Part shown: in pieces, positions 1 through 9,955 of the stretch
Position numbering within the stretch: the first letter of the stretch is position 1
Layout of the letters: the number at the start of each line of letters is the position of its first letter
NCBI RefSeq assembly: GCF_004104055.1
Contig: NZ_QOVJ01000001.1
Coordinates: 1,302,001-1,366,000, forward strand
Direction: 5' to 3'
Length of the DNA: 64,000 bases
Source: Leeuwenhoekiella aestuarii
GTDB lineage: Bacteria > Bacteroidota > Bacteroidia > Flavobacteriales > Flavobacteriaceae
Position numbers and translations under genes: made by a program
Notes under the pieces: model-generated
Told to the model about the DNA's origin: nothing
Database searches by the model: none
Seen by the model: the letters and a program-made list of their open reading frames with translations, nothing else

Positions 1-432
1 ATCCGTGTGATTGAATTTTACATTGTCATCAGAAAGTAGCGATACGCAAATACGATAATCAGGGTATGAGATATACCAACCCCAAAGCACGCCATTTTGC
101 AGATCCAACTCTGACAAATATTCAGGTAGCGAATCTGGCTTTACGGGTTCCGAAAAAGGCGTATGCTTTTCTAAAAGCTCCTTTTCATAATCCAGTATAT
201 TCTCAGAATTATTGTGTGCATATATTTTTCCTTTAGAGAAAGTATACCCACTAATAGAATCTTTGTCGAGTAATAAGATTCTAAATGCTCTGAAGTTGAA
301 GAGATACTTGAGGTGTCTATTGGTTATCTCACCCAGCATTTCAATAGAATCTACCTTCCCTAGACTTCCTGAAAATTTAGAAAATGCTTCATAAGTAATA
401 CGATATTTTGCTCCGGCTAAATTCAAGAACAA
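1..432 (-). CDS. Partial protein with GAF-like N-terminus
   Basis: An open frame runs without stops from a TTG codon at 432 (or 426) through the left edge of the window, so only the first 140 or so residues are visible. No ATG lies near the start. The reading begins a few bases after the stop of the neighbouring AhpD-like gene, in the same direction, so the two are probably co-transcribed. The visible protein has the feel of a GAF-type sensor start (a helix with FSKFSGSLGKVDSIEMLGEI, then an F/L-rich strand with RILLLDKD), as seen in flavobacterial GAF/PP2C or kinase proteins. This assignment is by eye only; the catalytic part, if any, is outside the window. Confidence 0.5.
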   Translation of the reverse strand, partial: MFLNLAGAKYRITYEAFSKFSGSLGKVDSIEMLGEITNRHLKYLFNFRAFRILLLDKDSISGYTFSKGKIYAHNNSENILDYEKELLEKHTPFSEPVKPDSLPEYLSELDLQNGVLWGWYISYPDYRICVSLLSDDNVKFNHTD

Positions 433-437
433 AACTA

Positions 438-1025
438 TTAAGCGTGAGCTTCCAGAAGCTCATTGTCTATCCTTATACCAGAAACATCAGCCAGTGTATT
501 GAGCATATTTACAAGGTCTGCTTGAGCCATAAGTTCTTGAATTTCTAGATTGTCAAAGCCTACATCCTTAAGCTTTTCAAAATCAGCATCTGTAATCTGA
601 TCTGGTTGTAGCGCGGCTTTTGATACCACTTTAATAGCAGTTCTAAAACTTTCAGGAATAAGGGGGCTTTCCAGATTTTCGGTAACCTTAAAATTAGGGT
701 TATCATTAATCATAGCGCTCATGCTATCTGCGAAAATTCCGTGAGCGTGTGCACAATATTGACAATCTCGTTCTTTCGAAACATTGTAAATGATGAGTTG
801 TTTTAAAACGTTAGGAATACTTCCCATCATTAACGTTGATTTTAATTTTGCCCAGTTACCACCTAATAGTGTGGCGTTAGATCCTTGGCACTTAAACCAA
901 TTTAGGACAAACGGTATCTGTAAAGTACGTTTTGTGTCGTCGTAAATCTCCTGAACTTCGGAGGAAGCTTCATTATAATTTACAATTTGAAATCGGGTAG
1001 TGTTACTAAAAGTAGAGTTTTGCAT
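438..1025 (-). CDS. Carboxymuconolactone decarboxylase / AhpD-like protein
   Basis: A 195-residue protein of the AhpD-like superfamily. The peroxidatic motif ExxCxxCxxxH is present as E85, C88, C91 and H95 (ERDCQYCAHAH), which in AhpD relays electrons to peroxiredoxin. The length fits single-domain peroxidase-like members, with a helical C-terminal extension after the core. It is the upstream gene of a pair with the partial GAF-like gene. An AT-rich region of about 250 bp separates it from the divergent metH riboswitch. The physiological substrate cannot be told from sequence. Confidence 0.8.
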   Translation of the reverse strand: MQNSTFSNTTRFQIVNYNEASSEVQEIYDDTKRTLQIPFVLNWFKCQGSNATLLGGNWAKLKSTLMMGSIPNVLKQLIIYNVSKERDCQYCAHAHGIFADSMSAMINDNPNFKVTENLESPLIPESFRTAIKVVSKAALQPDQITDADFEKLKDVGFDNLEIQELMAQADLVNMLNTLADVSGIRIDNELLEAHA

Positions 1026-1280
1026 ATATAGAAGTTTGGGACTGTTAAAATAATAAAATTAATAATTAAAGTTACTTTAAATTTACATATATAAAATTCT
1101 GTAAATCAAGTATTTAGATTTGTTTGAAATTTTTAGGTATTTCAAACAAGTATTTTTAACGATAAAACAGTGTCCTATGTCTTATTATTTTAAGAGATAA
1201 AATTGGAATATTAGTGCTTTAAATGTTTCATATTTAGACAAGGTTTTGCAATATTTGCAGTTCAGTTCATTCTTTAATGC

Positions 1281-1379
1281 GGTTATCAAGAAAGGCAGAG
1301 GGATTAGACCCGTTGAAGCCTTAGCAACCCTCCTCTTGGAGAAGGTGCTACATTCTACTCGATTTTGAGATAGATAACA
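1281..1379 (+). promoter_or_regulatory. SAM-I (S-box) riboswitch upstream of metH
   Basis: The stretch shows the S-box core in order: TTATCAAG, AAGGCAGAGGGA, GACCCGTTGAAGCC, TTAGCAACCCT, and a closing strand. P1 is visible as GTTATC (1282-1287) pairing with GATAAC (1373-1378). P2 pairs GCAGAGGG with CCCTCCTC, and a P3 hairpin follows. Family knowledge: this RNA binds S-adenosylmethionine and turns down methionine synthesis genes. The downstream genes are metH and metF, as expected. A small hairpin followed by T-rich sequence (AAGTC 1387-1391 with GACTT 1397-1401) could serve as the expression platform. Confidence 0.9.
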
Positions 1380-1386
1380 TAAAAAC

Positions 1387-1407
1387 AAGTCTTTGCGACT
1401 TTTCTTT
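1387..1407 (+). terminator. Possible riboswitch-controlled terminator
   Basis: AAGTC (1387-1391) and GACTT (1397-1401) form a short stem with loop TTTGC, followed by TTCTTTT. It sits just after the SAM riboswitch and about 90 bp before metH. The stem is only five pairs, so it is a weak candidate. Confidence 0.35.
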
Positions 1408-1496
1408 TGCCTTCTTAATAACGTATTTTTGCATACTATTCTCAGAGATATGAGCATGTTTTGCAAGCGTTAAAATGCTGTTTTTAGATAAAGATT

Positions 1497-2522
1497 ATGA
1501 GTGAAAATAAAATACATACAGCTTTAAGAAAGCGTATTCTTGTTTTAGATGGTGCAATGGGAACAATGTTGCAACGCTATAAATTTACAGAAGAAGATTT
1601 TAGAGGAGAGCGCTTTAAAGATTGGTCAATTCCTGTGCAGGGTAATAACGATATGTTGAGTATTACGCAACCTGAAGCTATTGCAGATGTTCATACTAAA
1701 TATTTTGCTGCGGGAGCAGATATCGTAGAGACAAATACTTTTAGTGGTACAACCATCGCTATGGCAGATTATGGGATGGAGGAGTTTGTTTACGAGCTTA
1801 ATTATGAGTCTGCTAAAATAGCAAAAAAGGTAGCCCAAGAATTTACAAAAAAAGAACCCGAAAAGCCACGTTTTGTAGCTGGCGCAATGGGGCCTACTAA
1901 CAAAACTGCCAGTATGTCTCCAGATGTAAATGATCCTGGTTTTAGAGCGGTTTCTTTTGATGAGTTACGAGCAGCTTACAAGCAACAAGCAGAAGCCTTA
2001 ATTGATGGTGGTGTAGACATGCTTTTAGTGGAAACTGTTTTTGATACATTGAATGCAAAAGCGGCACTTTTTGCTATTGAAGAACTAAAAGAAGAACGCA
2101 ATATAGACATCCCTGTGATGGTGAGCGGTACCATTACTGATGCTTCGGGAAGAACCTTATCTGGTCAGACAGCTGAGGCATTTTTGATCTCTGTGGGGCA
2201 TATGCCTTTACTTTCTGTAGGTTTTAATTGTGCTTTGGGAGCAGAGCAACTAACTCCCTATTTAGAAGTTGTTTCCAGTAGATCAAACTTTGCAGTTTCG
2301 GCTTATCCTAACGCAGGATTGCCTAACGCATTTGGTGAATATGATGAGACTGCAGAAGAGATGGCAGCTCAGATAAAAACCTATTTAGATAAAAAGCTGA
2401 TCAACATCATTGGTGGCTGTTGTGGTACAACTCCAGAACACATCCACGCCATTGCAGAATTAGTGAAAGATTACGAACCAAGGCCATTGCCTGAGCTTAA
2501 TGAAGCTGAAACAGCGATATAA
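1497..2522 (+). CDS. metH: Methionine synthase, homocysteine-binding subunit (split MetH, N-terminal part)
   Basis: A 341-residue homocysteine S-methyltransferase module. It starts with the typical ILVLDGAMGTMLQ segment and carries the zinc ligands: the Cys of GFNCALG near residue 244 and the Cys pair of GGCCGTT near residues 308-309. In most bacteria this is the first domain of a MetH of about 1200 residues. Here it ends on its own stop, and the folate, cobalamin and activation domains follow in a second gene 9 bp downstream. The product must work with that protein to methylate homocysteine. Expression is expected to be controlled by the SAM riboswitch upstream. Confidence 0.93.
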   Translation: MSENKIHTALRKRILVLDGAMGTMLQRYKFTEEDFRGERFKDWSIPVQGNNDMLSITQPEAIADVHTKYFAAGADIVETNTFSGTTIAMADYGMEEFVYELNYESAKIAKKVAQEFTKKEPEKPRFVAGAMGPTNKTASMSPDVNDPGFRAVSFDELRAAYKQQAEALIDGGVDMLLVETVFDTLNAKAALFAIEELKEERNIDIPVMVSGTITDASGRTLSGQTAEAFLISVGHMPLLSVGFNCALGAEQLTPYLEVVSSRSNFAVSAYPNAGLPNAFGEYDETAEEMAAQIKTYLDKKLINIIGGCCGTTPEHIHAIAELVKDYEPRPLPELNEAETAI

Positions 2523-2531
2523 ATCAGAACG

Positions 2532-5258
2532 ATGAGTGTAGAAGCAATAGCTAAAGCAAAAAAAATAAGACCGCTAAAATTGAGTGGCTTAGAGCCGTTA
2601 GTAGTTACGCCAGAAAGCAATTTTGTAAACGTAGGAGAACGTACTAATGTGGCTGGATCGCGTAAATTTTTAAGACTCATTAATGAAGAGAAATTTGATG
2701 AAGCCTTAGACATTGCACGGGATCAGGTAGAGGGCGGTGCCCAGATCATAGATATTAATATGGACGATGGTCTTATTGATGGTAAAGAGGCGATGGTTAC
2801 TTTTCTCAATCTCATTGCTGCAGAGCCAGATATTTCTAGAGTACCTATTATGATAGACAGCTCTAAATGGGATATCATAGAGGCAGGTTTGCAGGTTGTA
2901 CAGGGTAAATGTGTGGTGAACTCCATTAGTTTAAAAGAAGGCGAAGCCGAATTTATTGACCACGCTAAAAAGATAAAACGATACGGAGCTGCTGTTATCG
3001 TTATGGCATTTGATGAGGTTGGTCAGGCTGATAATTATGAGCGTCGTCTGGAGATTACAAAACGCAGTTATGATATTCTCGTAAATCAGGTGAAATTCCC
3101 ACCGGAGGATATCATTTTTGACTTGAATATTTTTCCGGTTGCTACCGGTATGGAAGAGCATCGTCTCAATGCTATAGATTTTATTAGAGCTACAAAATGG
3201 GTGAAAGAGAATTTACCCTACGCACATGTAAGTGGCGGAGTAAGTAATGTTTCTTTTAGCTTCCGAGGAAATAATGTGGTGCGTGAAGCGATGCACTCCG
3301 TATTTTTATACCACGCTATTAAAGCTGGGATGAATATTGGTATTGTTAACCCAACAATGCTTGAGGTTTATGATGATATTCCTAAAGATTTATTAGAGCA
3401 CGTAGAAGACGTTATTCTTGATCGTCGCGATGATGCAACAGAGCGATTACTGGATTTTGCCGAAAGTGTAAAAGGTAATGCAAAAGAAAGAACAGTTGAC
3501 CTGTCTTGGCGAGAAGAACCTTTACAAGATAGAATTACACGAGCTTTAGTTAAAGGTATTGATGCTTATATTTTAGAAGATGTAGAAGAGGCAAGATTAG
3601 CTTCAGAAAAGCCATTACACGTGATTGAAGGTCATCTAATGACTGGGATGAACGTGGTGGGTGATCTTTTTGGAGATGGAAAAATGTTCCTTCCACAGGT
3701 TGTAAAATCGGCACGGGTGATGAAAAAAGCAGTTGCTTATTTATTGCCATATATAGAAGAAGAAAAACTGAAAAACCCACCGCCGGCGTCGGAAAAGGCA
3801 AAATCCAATCTTGTCCTAATGGCTACCGTAAAAGGAGATGTACACGATATTGGTAAAAATATTGTGAGTGTGGTTTTGGCGTGTAACAACTATGAGATCA
3901 TAGATATGGGAGTTATGGTTCCTCCAGAAAAAATTATCGCCACCGCCAAAGAACGCAACGTTGATATTATAGGTCTCAGCGGGCTCATAACTCCTTCTCT
4001 TGATGAGATGGTTTTTCTAGCTAAAGAAATGAAGCGTCAAGATTTCACCGTTCCATTGCTTATAGGCGGTGCAACCACGAGTAAGGCACATACAGCAGTT
4101 AAAATTGATCCTGAATATCCGGAAGCAGTTGTTCATGTAAATGATGCATCTAGGGCGGTAACGGTTGTTGGAGACCTTCTCAATCCTGATTCAAGATTAA
4201 AATATAAAGCAGATATTAAAGAAGATTATGCTTTGTTTAGAGAACGCTTTTTAACACGAGGAAAGAAACGTGATTTCTTAACTGTGGCTCAAGCACGTGA
4301 GAATAAATGGAAGTTAGATTGGGATAATTTTGAAGCGTTTAAACCTAAAGAATTAGGAGTTCAGGTTATTGAAGAATTTGATCTGAATAAACTTGTTGAT
4401 TATATAGATTGGTCACCGTTTTTCCGCAGTTGGGATTTACACGGTAAGTATCCAGATATATTAGAGGATGATGTAGTAGGCGAGCAAGCACGTGAATTAT
4501 TTGCTGATGCTAAAGAGATTTTGAAAAAGATTTTAGATGAAAAATTATTGACCGCAAAAGCGATTTTTGGACTCTTTGAAGCCAATACAGTAAACGACGA
4601 TGACATCGAGATCATTACTTCAGGTTTAGAAAATAAAACTGAAAAGTTCATTTTTAGAACGCTGCGTCAACAAAGCAAAAAAGCATCGGGAAAGCCCAAT
4701 ATTGCATTAGCAGATTTTATAGCTCCTAAAGAAAGTGGGAAGCAAGATTATATGGGGTGCTTCTGTGTGACAGCAGGTTTTGGTACCCAAGAGTTAGCAG
4801 CAAAATATGAAGCAGATCACGACGATTACAACAGCATTATGGTTAAAGCACTCGCAGATCGTTTTGCAGAAGCATTTGCTGAGTATTTACACGAGCTTGT
4901 TAGAAAAGAATACTGGGGCTATGCAAACGATGAATCGCTAAGTAATCTAGAATTGATCAAAGAAGAATATAAGGGAATAAGGCCTGCACCGGGATATCCT
5001 GCGTGTCCAGACCATTTAGAAAAAATAACCATTTGGGATGTACTTGACGTTGAGGGAAAAATAGGTGTAAAGCTTACCGAAAGTTTAGCCATGTGGCCGG
5101 CCGCTTCGGTAAGTGGGTATTATTTTGCTAATCCTGATGCGCGTTATTTCGGCCTCGGAAAAATCAAAATGGATCAGGTGATCGATTTTGCAGATCGTAA
5201 AGGAATAGAAGTACGCATGGCTGAAAAATGGTTGAATCCTAATATTTCTGACCAATAA
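2532..5258 (+). CDS. metH: Methionine synthase, folate/cobalamin/activation part (split MetH, C-terminal part)
   Basis: A 908-residue protein with, in order: a pterin-binding domain (about residues 20-290; [22 protein letters not shown]), a cap and B12-binding region with the cobalamin-coordinating DVHDIGKN motif near residue 437 and the GLSGLITPS and [11 protein letters not shown] motifs, and a C-terminal SAM-dependent reactivation domain with [12 protein letters not shown] near residue 816. It lacks the homocysteine-binding domain, which is supplied by the gene 9 bp upstream. Together they transfer the methyl group of 5-methyl-THF to homocysteine using cobalamin. A split metH is a recurrent arrangement in flavobacteria. 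Confidence 0.95.
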   Translation: MSVEAIAKAKKIRPLKLSGLEPLVVTPESNFVNVGERTNVAGSRKFLRLINEEKFDEALDIARDQVEGGAQIIDINMDDGLIDGKEAMVTFLNLIAAEPDISRVPIMIDSSKWDIIEAGLQVVQGKCVVNSISLKEGEAEFIDHAKKIKRYGAAVIVMAFDEVGQADNYERRLEITKRSYDILVNQVKFPPEDIIFDLNIFPVATGMEEHRLNAIDFIRATKWVKENLPYAHVSGGVSNVSFSFRGNNVVREAMHSVFLYHAIKAGMNIGIVNPTMLEVYDDIPKDLLEHVEDVILDRRDDATERLLDFAESVKGNAKERTVDLSWREEPLQDRITRALVKGIDAYILEDVEEARLASEKPLHVIEGHLMTGMNVVGDLFGDGKMFLPQVVKSARVMKKAVAYLLPYIEEEKLKNPPPASEKAKSNLVLMATVKGDVHDIGKNIVSVVLACNNYEIIDMGVMVPPEKIIATAKERNVDIIGLSGLITPSLDEMVFLAKEMKRQDFTVPLLIGGATTSKAHTAVKIDPEYPEAVVHVNDASRAVTVVGDLLNPDSRLKYKADIKEDYALFRERFLTRGKKRDFLTVAQARENKWKLDWDNFEAFKPKELGVQVIEEFDLNKLVDYIDWSPFFRSWDLHGKYPDILEDDVVGEQARELFADAKEILKKILDEKLLTAKAIFGLFEANTVNDDDIEIITSGLENKTEKFIFRTLRQQSKKASGKPNIALADFIAPKESGKQDYMGCFCVTAGFGTQELAAKYEADHDDYNSIMVKALADRFAEAFAEYLHELVRKEYWGYANDESLSNLELIKEEYKGIRPAPGYPACPDHLEKITIWDVLDVEGKIGVKLTESLAMWPAASVSGYYFANPDARYFGLGKIKMDQVIDFADRKGIEVRMAEKWLNPNISDQ

Positions 5259-5326
5259 AAGTAAACCACTAAGACAACCAAAAATTAAAATCTGCAAGAG
5301 CAGTTAGCTAAGCAGGTAACCTACTT

Positions 5327-6280
5327 ATGAAAATTACAGATCACATAAAACAAGCAAACGGTAAGACTTTATTTTCTTTTGAACTGATTCCGCCTAGAAA
5401 AGGGAAAAGTATTCAGGAGTTGTATAACAATATTGACCCTTTGATGGAATTTAAACCTCCGTTTATTGATGTTACTACATCGCGAGAGGAATTTGTTTAC
5501 ATAGAAAAAGATGGGTTGTTAGATAAAAAAGTAACCCGGATGAGACCAGGAACTATAGGTATTTGTGCTTCTATAAAGCATAAGTATGATGTAGATACGG
5601 TTCCTCACGTATTGTGTGGTGGTTTTACTAAGGAAGAAACCGAATATATGCTTGTAGACTGCCATTATTTGGGTATTCATAATCTGATGGCTTTGAGAGG
5701 TGATGCTATGCGAGAAGAGCAGTACTTTAAGCCTACTCCCGGAGGTCACGAATATGCTTTAGGTCTTGTAGAACAGGTGGTTGAGATGAATAAAGGGCAT
5801 TATTTAAATGGTATGGTAGAGACCTCAGATTGTTCAGATTTTTGTATAGGTGTTGCCGGCTATCCTGAAAAACATTTAGAAGCTCCATCTTTAAAAACAG
5901 ACTTAAAACGCCTGATTCAAAAAGTTGAGGCTGGTGCAGACTATGTTGTAACTCAAATGTTTTTTGACAATAAAAAGTATTTTGAGTTTGTTGATTTAGT
6001 CCGTGCAGAAGGGATTGATATTCCTATTATTCCGGGAATAAAGCCTATTGCTGTTAAGCGCCATTTACAATTGTTACCACAGGTTTTTAAAATAGATCTT
6101 CCGCAAGAACTGATAGAATCTGTAGAGTCGTGTAAAAGTAATGCAGATGTTCGTCAGGTCGGGATCGAGTGGGCAATTCAACAATCTAAAGAACTTATGG
6201 AAGGCGGTGCGCCGGTATTGCATTATTATTCTATGGGCAAAAGTGATAATGTAAAAGCAATAGCATCTGAGCTTTTTTAA
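5327..6280 (+). CDS. metF: Methylenetetrahydrofolate reductase
   Basis: A 317-residue FAD-dependent reductase that makes 5-methyl-THF, the methyl donor used by the metH products immediately upstream. Recognisable segments are FSFELIPPRKG near the start, PPFIDVTTSREEF, the LMALRGDA folate/flavin motif and ADYVVTQMFFDN followed by IPIIPGIKPI. The length is usual for bacterial MetF. It follows metH by 68 bp and is probably in the same riboswitch-controlled transcript. Confidence 0.95.
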   Translation: MKITDHIKQANGKTLFSFELIPPRKGKSIQELYNNIDPLMEFKPPFIDVTTSREEFVYIEKDGLLDKKVTRMRPGTIGICASIKHKYDVDTVPHVLCGGFTKEETEYMLVDCHYLGIHNLMALRGDAMREEQYFKPTPGGHEYALGLVEQVVEMNKGHYLNGMVETSDCSDFCIGVAGYPEKHLEAPSLKTDLKRLIQKVEAGADYVVTQMFFDNKKYFEFVDLVRAEGIDIPIIPGIKPIAVKRHLQLLPQVFKIDLPQELIESVESCKSNADVRQVGIEWAIQQSKELMEGGAPVLHYYSMGKSDNVKAIASELF

Positions 6281-6305
6281 CAAGTCTATTACTGATAATA
6301 TTTGA

Positions 6306-6313
6306 TACATTTG
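6306..6313 (+). promoter_or_regulatory. Bacteroidota -7 promoter element (TACATTTG)
   Basis: TACATTTG matches the Bacteroidota consensus TAnnTTTG and lies 18 bp before the start codon at 6332. I do not see a clear TTG -33 element at the right distance, so this is a moderate call. Confidence 0.45.
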
Positions 6314-6331
6314 CCGGACACCCTATTTTGA

Positions 6332-7426
6332 ATGAAGTATAGAATTCTTATTGCCCTGTTTACTGTAGGTTTTGCTTATGGTCAGGAGACCGAGGTTAAG
6401 CCTTATAGCTTTGATGTTAATTATACTTACGGAAGTATTCTGGAGCATAATAAAGATATCTCCCACCTTATTACGGGACATCCCACAGGAGTGATTCTAT
6501 CTTATAATCGAATGACTTATGGTTTTAATGATTGGGAAGCACGCTATAATTATCCGGATTACGGATTTTCATTCGTAACTCAAAACCAGAAAAACCCAAA
6601 CTTAGGTGAGAATTATGGGCTGTATGGGCATTTTAACTTTTATGCGCTCAACAGGCATTTGATGGTGCGCATTGCTCAAGGTGTTGCGTTTACAACAAAA
6701 CCTTTTGATCTAGATAAGAACTTTAGGAACAACGCTTATGGCTCTACTTTATTGAGCTCTACCTATATAATGGTAAATTATAAGCAGCCTAATATAATAG
6801 ATAAAATAGGTTTGCAGGCAGGGATTTCTTTAGTGCATTATTCTAATGCAAATGTGCGAGCCCCCAATGCCAGTACAAACTCGTTTACCTTCAATTTAGG
6901 GTTGAATTATCAACTGGATGATGAGGAGTTTCCCGAATACATCCCAAAGGTTAAAAGCCGATATACAGAACCTATCAAATGGAATCTCGTTTTAAGAACA
7001 GGAGTTAATGAAAGTGATTTTATAGGTTTAGGACAAAAAACATTTTTAATAGTTTCTTCATTTTTAGACAAGCGCATTTCCCATAAAAGCAGCCTGCAGG
7101 TAGGAGCTGATTTATTTTTAAGTCCGTTTTTAAAAGATCAGATCGAATATGAATCTATTGCATTTGCCAATCAGTACGGTACTACTGGAGATGAAGATTG
7201 GAAACGGGCCGGTGTATTCGTGGGACACGAGCTACACTTCAATAAAAATGCTTTTGTAACCCAATTTGGGTATTACGCATATTACGACTATGATTTTGAA
7301 GGTCGTGTGTATTTTAGAGGTGGTTTAAAACGTTATTTTTCAGAAAGTATTTTCGGTGCTATTACCCTAAAATCTCACGGGGCAAAAGCCGAAGCAGTAG
7401 AGTTTGGTATAGGTATTAGGCTTTAA
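6332..7426 (+). CDS. PagL-like acyloxyacyl hydrolase / lipid A deacylase, paralogue 1
   Basis: A 364-residue protein with a signal peptide (MKYRILIALFTVGFAYGQ) and many alternating aromatic beta strands, as in outer-membrane barrels. The motif HYSNANVRAPN (His169, Ser171) resembles the catalytic His-Ser region of PagL lipid A 3-O-deacylases, and flavobacterial homologues carry the acyloxyacyl hydrolase annotation. It would remove an ester-linked acyl chain of lipid A at the outer membrane. A close paralogue lies at 9956-11065. The stop codon overlaps that of the convergent glycosyltransferase gene (shared TTAA at 7423-7426). Confidence 0.75.
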   Translation: MKYRILIALFTVGFAYGQETEVKPYSFDVNYTYGSILEHNKDISHLITGHPTGVILSYNRMTYGFNDWEARYNYPDYGFSFVTQNQKNPNLGENYGLYGHFNFYALNRHLMVRIAQGVAFTTKPFDLDKNFRNNAYGSTLLSSTYIMVNYKQPNIIDKIGLQAGISLVHYSNANVRAPNASTNSFTFNLGLNYQLDDEEFPEYIPKVKSRYTEPIKWNLVLRTGVNESDFIGLGQKTFLIVSSFLDKRISHKSSLQVGADLFLSPFLKDQIEYESIAFANQYGTTGDEDWKRAGVFVGHELHFNKNAFVTQFGYYAYYDYDFEGRVYFRGGLKRYFSESIFGAITLKSHGAKAEAVEFGIGIRL

Positions 7427-9045
7427 TAATAGACAGTCCATTTTTTAAATTCTTTTGATTTAAAGCCTTCTAGTAAATGGGTGAACTCCTTTGGGAGAGC
7501 CTTTTTAGTCTTAATAAGCAAAATATTATTCTTATCACGGAGCAAGCTTTTTAAACGCTGTGCTTGACCTTCTTCATTAAGGGGTAAATAACTTTTTTTC
7601 CACGCATCTGTTTTCTCAAAACGAGTATCCCGTTTCGCTTCAAAATTAGTGTCATAAATTGTGATGACGCGCTCGTTGAGATAGAATGGTGCAGATGATA
7701 ATAGGTTGTCGTAAATAAGTACTTTATAATCAGCATCACCGCGTTCTGCTTTTATAAACTCATATTGAGGTTTAGGCGAATTAATTGCAAAACTATTTGC
7801 TGCACTAAAAGATGAATGAATTATAACCACAAAACAGTATGCCAGCGTGCTCAGCAAAAGTATTTTCCATCTAAATTCTATAATAGATTTGTAAAATAAA
7901 TAATAAGCTATGCCTATGGCTGATATCAATAGGATCAGGGCAAGCCAAATGTTGAATGTGACTATTGGTATCGCAATTAATGCAATTATTATAAAAAACA
8001 GTAAAACATAGGCAACTTTAAAAGCATTCAAGTAAATCTTCTCTGAAGTTTGAGAATACTGTATAAATACACTACCAAAAAATACCGCTAATACCGGAAA
8101 TACTGGTAAAATATAAAGGATGAGTTTTGATGAAAAAAGTGAGAAAGCAACTAAAATAGCTAAGGCTGCATACCCACAAGTTTTGGTAGCCCGATCAAAA
8201 GAAATACTATTTTTCTGCTTAACTAAATTCAGTATTATAGGTACAAACCACGGTAAGCAAAGTAGCGGGGCAAAAACCAAATAAAACCAGAACGGCTTTG
8301 CCCGGTGAAAGGTTTCTGCATGAACGCTACGAGCTATAATTTGTTCCTGAATAAAATAATCCCACAAAGCTGGTTTTTCAGCAACGATCGCTGCGAACCA
8401 AGATCCCGAAATAGCTAATAACAAGATCAAGCCAAGAATGCTATGAGTATCCAATTTTGGTTTTTCTCTATAAATAATTTTATAGCATAAAATGAATAGC
8501 GCTGTTGGTAAAAAAGCAACCGGACCTTTAGTAAGAAATCCTAGTCCGAGTGCTATATAGAAAAGGTATAAGTATGCTTTTTTATTATTGATCTTAACCT
8601 GAAGCCACAAATAAATACTCCAGATGATAAAGGTTACTAAATAAGCATCTGTGGTTAAATTTCGGGCTGCTATTAGTGCGATAGGGAATGAAAAGTAGAT
8701 GAGTGCAGCAGCGATAGCGATCTTCTCATCTTTAAACCAAAGTTTGCCAATTTTAAAAATCAGTAATAATTGCAGCATGAGAGCCAAACTCATAAAAAAG
8801 CGTGCGCCAAACTCATTAAAACCAAAAATCTTATACCCAATAGCTGTAATTGCATAGGTGATTGGTGGTTTGTGATAATGACCAATATCTAGCAAAGAAG
8901 GATGAATAAAATCATTACTAAGGGCCATCTCGCGACCTATTTCGGCATAGCGTGCCTCGCTGCTTTCGGTTAGTCCCCAACTGCCTTGTCCCAGATTTAA
9001 AATCGTAAAAAGGAAGAGAAGAACTAGGTAGAATTTTTTTGTCAA
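7423..9045 (-). CDS. Family 39-type glycosyltransferase (ArnT-like)
   Basis: A 540-residue polytopic membrane protein of the GT-C fold. The N-terminal helix leads into a periplasmic loop with ESSEARYAEIGREM, which holds the conserved acidic residue of the ArnT/PMT group, followed by KPPITYAITAIGYKIFG. About ten to twelve hydrophobic segments follow and a soluble C-terminal tail ends the protein. Members move a sugar from a polyprenyl-phosphate carrier to lipid A or to a protein. Its position between two lipid A deacylase-like genes favours lipid A or another envelope lipid as acceptor, but this is inferred from context. Confidence 0.8.
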   Translation of the reverse strand: MTKKFYLVLLFLFTILNLGQGSWGLTESSEARYAEIGREMALSNDFIHPSLLDIGHYHKPPITYAITAIGYKIFGFNEFGARFFMSLALMLQLLLIFKIGKLWFKDEKIAIAAALIYFSFPIALIAARNLTTDAYLVTFIIWSIYLWLQVKINNKKAYLYLFYIALGLGFLTKGPVAFLPTALFILCYKIIYREKPKLDTHSILGLILLLAISGSWFAAIVAEKPALWDYFIQEQIIARSVHAETFHRAKPFWFYLVFAPLLCLPWFVPIILNLVKQKNSISFDRATKTCGYAALAILVAFSLFSSKLILYILPVFPVLAVFFGSVFIQYSQTSEKIYLNAFKVAYVLLFFIIIALIAIPIVTFNIWLALILLISAIGIAYYLFYKSIIEFRWKILLLSTLAYCFVVIIHSSFSAANSFAINSPKPQYEFIKAERGDADYKVLIYDNLLSSAPFYLNERVITIYDTNFEAKRDTRFEKTDAWKKSYLPLNEEGQAQRLKSLLRDKNNILLIKTKKALPKEFTHLLEGFKSKEFKKWTVYY

Positions 9046-9194
9046 AGCTTGATTTTAAAAATGACAAAGTTCTAACTTAAAATACGTATCCTAAAAATTA
9101 TCTGCTCAATTTCATTTAATATTAATAGCAAGTCATATATACAGTGGTCATTCTGTTTCTTTTTGCCGTAATTTGCCTAAAAATTATTGCTTTC

Positions 9195-9947
9195 ATGCGT
9201 AGCCTTGTTTTAGTACTCTTTGTCATCTTTATTTCATGTAATTCAGAAAATGCACCAGACTGTTTTCAAACTTCTGGTGATACCGTTGAGGTAGAATATC
9301 AATTAGAAGAGTTTACTAAACTTCGTGCAGAGACCGATGTGATTGTCTATATCAAGCAAGGTGATGAATATAAGGCTACATTGCGCACTGGTGAGAATTT
9401 GCTTTCAGAAGCCTTGATCGAAGTTCAGGATGGGGTTTTAGTGCTTCGTAATGATACACGTTGTAACCTCTTGAGAGAATATGGCAACTTTGAAGTTTTT
9501 GTTACCGTGCCTAACCTTACTGAGATTCGTCACAATTCTGCTCGCGAGATCTACAGTGATGGCACTTTGGTTTTTCCCGATTTGTATTTAGTGAGTAATA
9601 CTTCAATTAATCTAGATGTCATTCTTAGAAAAACAGGAGAATTTCATTTGGATCTTGATACCGAAAACCTCAGGATAGATGCCAATGGTAAAAGTGTTTT
9701 TTATATGACTGGTGAAGCAGAAAATATGAAGCTTGGCTTTCAGAATGAGAATCCCCGCTTTGAAGGAAGGGATTTTGTAGTTCAAAATATTGATATATAT
9801 CACAGAGCTCCTAACAAAATGATTATAAATCCACAGCAGAGTTTAACGGGGGTAATTACCGGTACCGGAGATGTTATTGCAGTAAATCGGCCTCCGGTGG
9901 TTGATGTAGAAGAGCGTTATACCGGTCGTCTAATTTTTGAGGAATAA
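9195..9947 (+). CDS. GIN-domain (DUF2807-like) lipoprotein
   Basis: A 250-residue lipoprotein starting at the ATG at 9195: MRSLVLVLFVIFISC is a clean lipoprotein signal with the acylated Cys at the end. An in-frame GTG at 9144 would add 17 hydrophobic residues before this signal and is not favoured. The remainder shows repeated short beta strands (FTKLRAETDVIVYIKQG, LTEIRHNSAREIYSDG, LRIDANGKSVFYMTGEAE) typical of the putative auto-transporter adhesin, head GIN domain beta-helix. It lies 8 bp before the second lipid A deacylase paralogue and is probably co-transcribed with it. Function unknown, cell surface or periplasm. Confidence 0.75.
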   Translation: MRSLVLVLFVIFISCNSENAPDCFQTSGDTVEVEYQLEEFTKLRAETDVIVYIKQGDEYKATLRTGENLLSEALIEVQDGVLVLRNDTRCNLLREYGNFEVFVTVPNLTEIRHNSAREIYSDGTLVFPDLYLVSNTSINLDVILRKTGEFHLDLDTENLRIDANGKSVFYMTGEAENMKLGFQNENPRFEGRDFVVQNIDIYHRAPNKMIINPQQSLTGVITGTGDVIAVNRPPVVDVEERYTGRLIFEE

Positions 9948-9955
9948 AAAGACTT

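Noticed and set aside
1185-1466. 93-codon frame on the minus strand covering the riboswitch
   Set aside because: It overlaps a clearly structured SAM riboswitch, has no recognisable protein features and is antisense to the metH leader.
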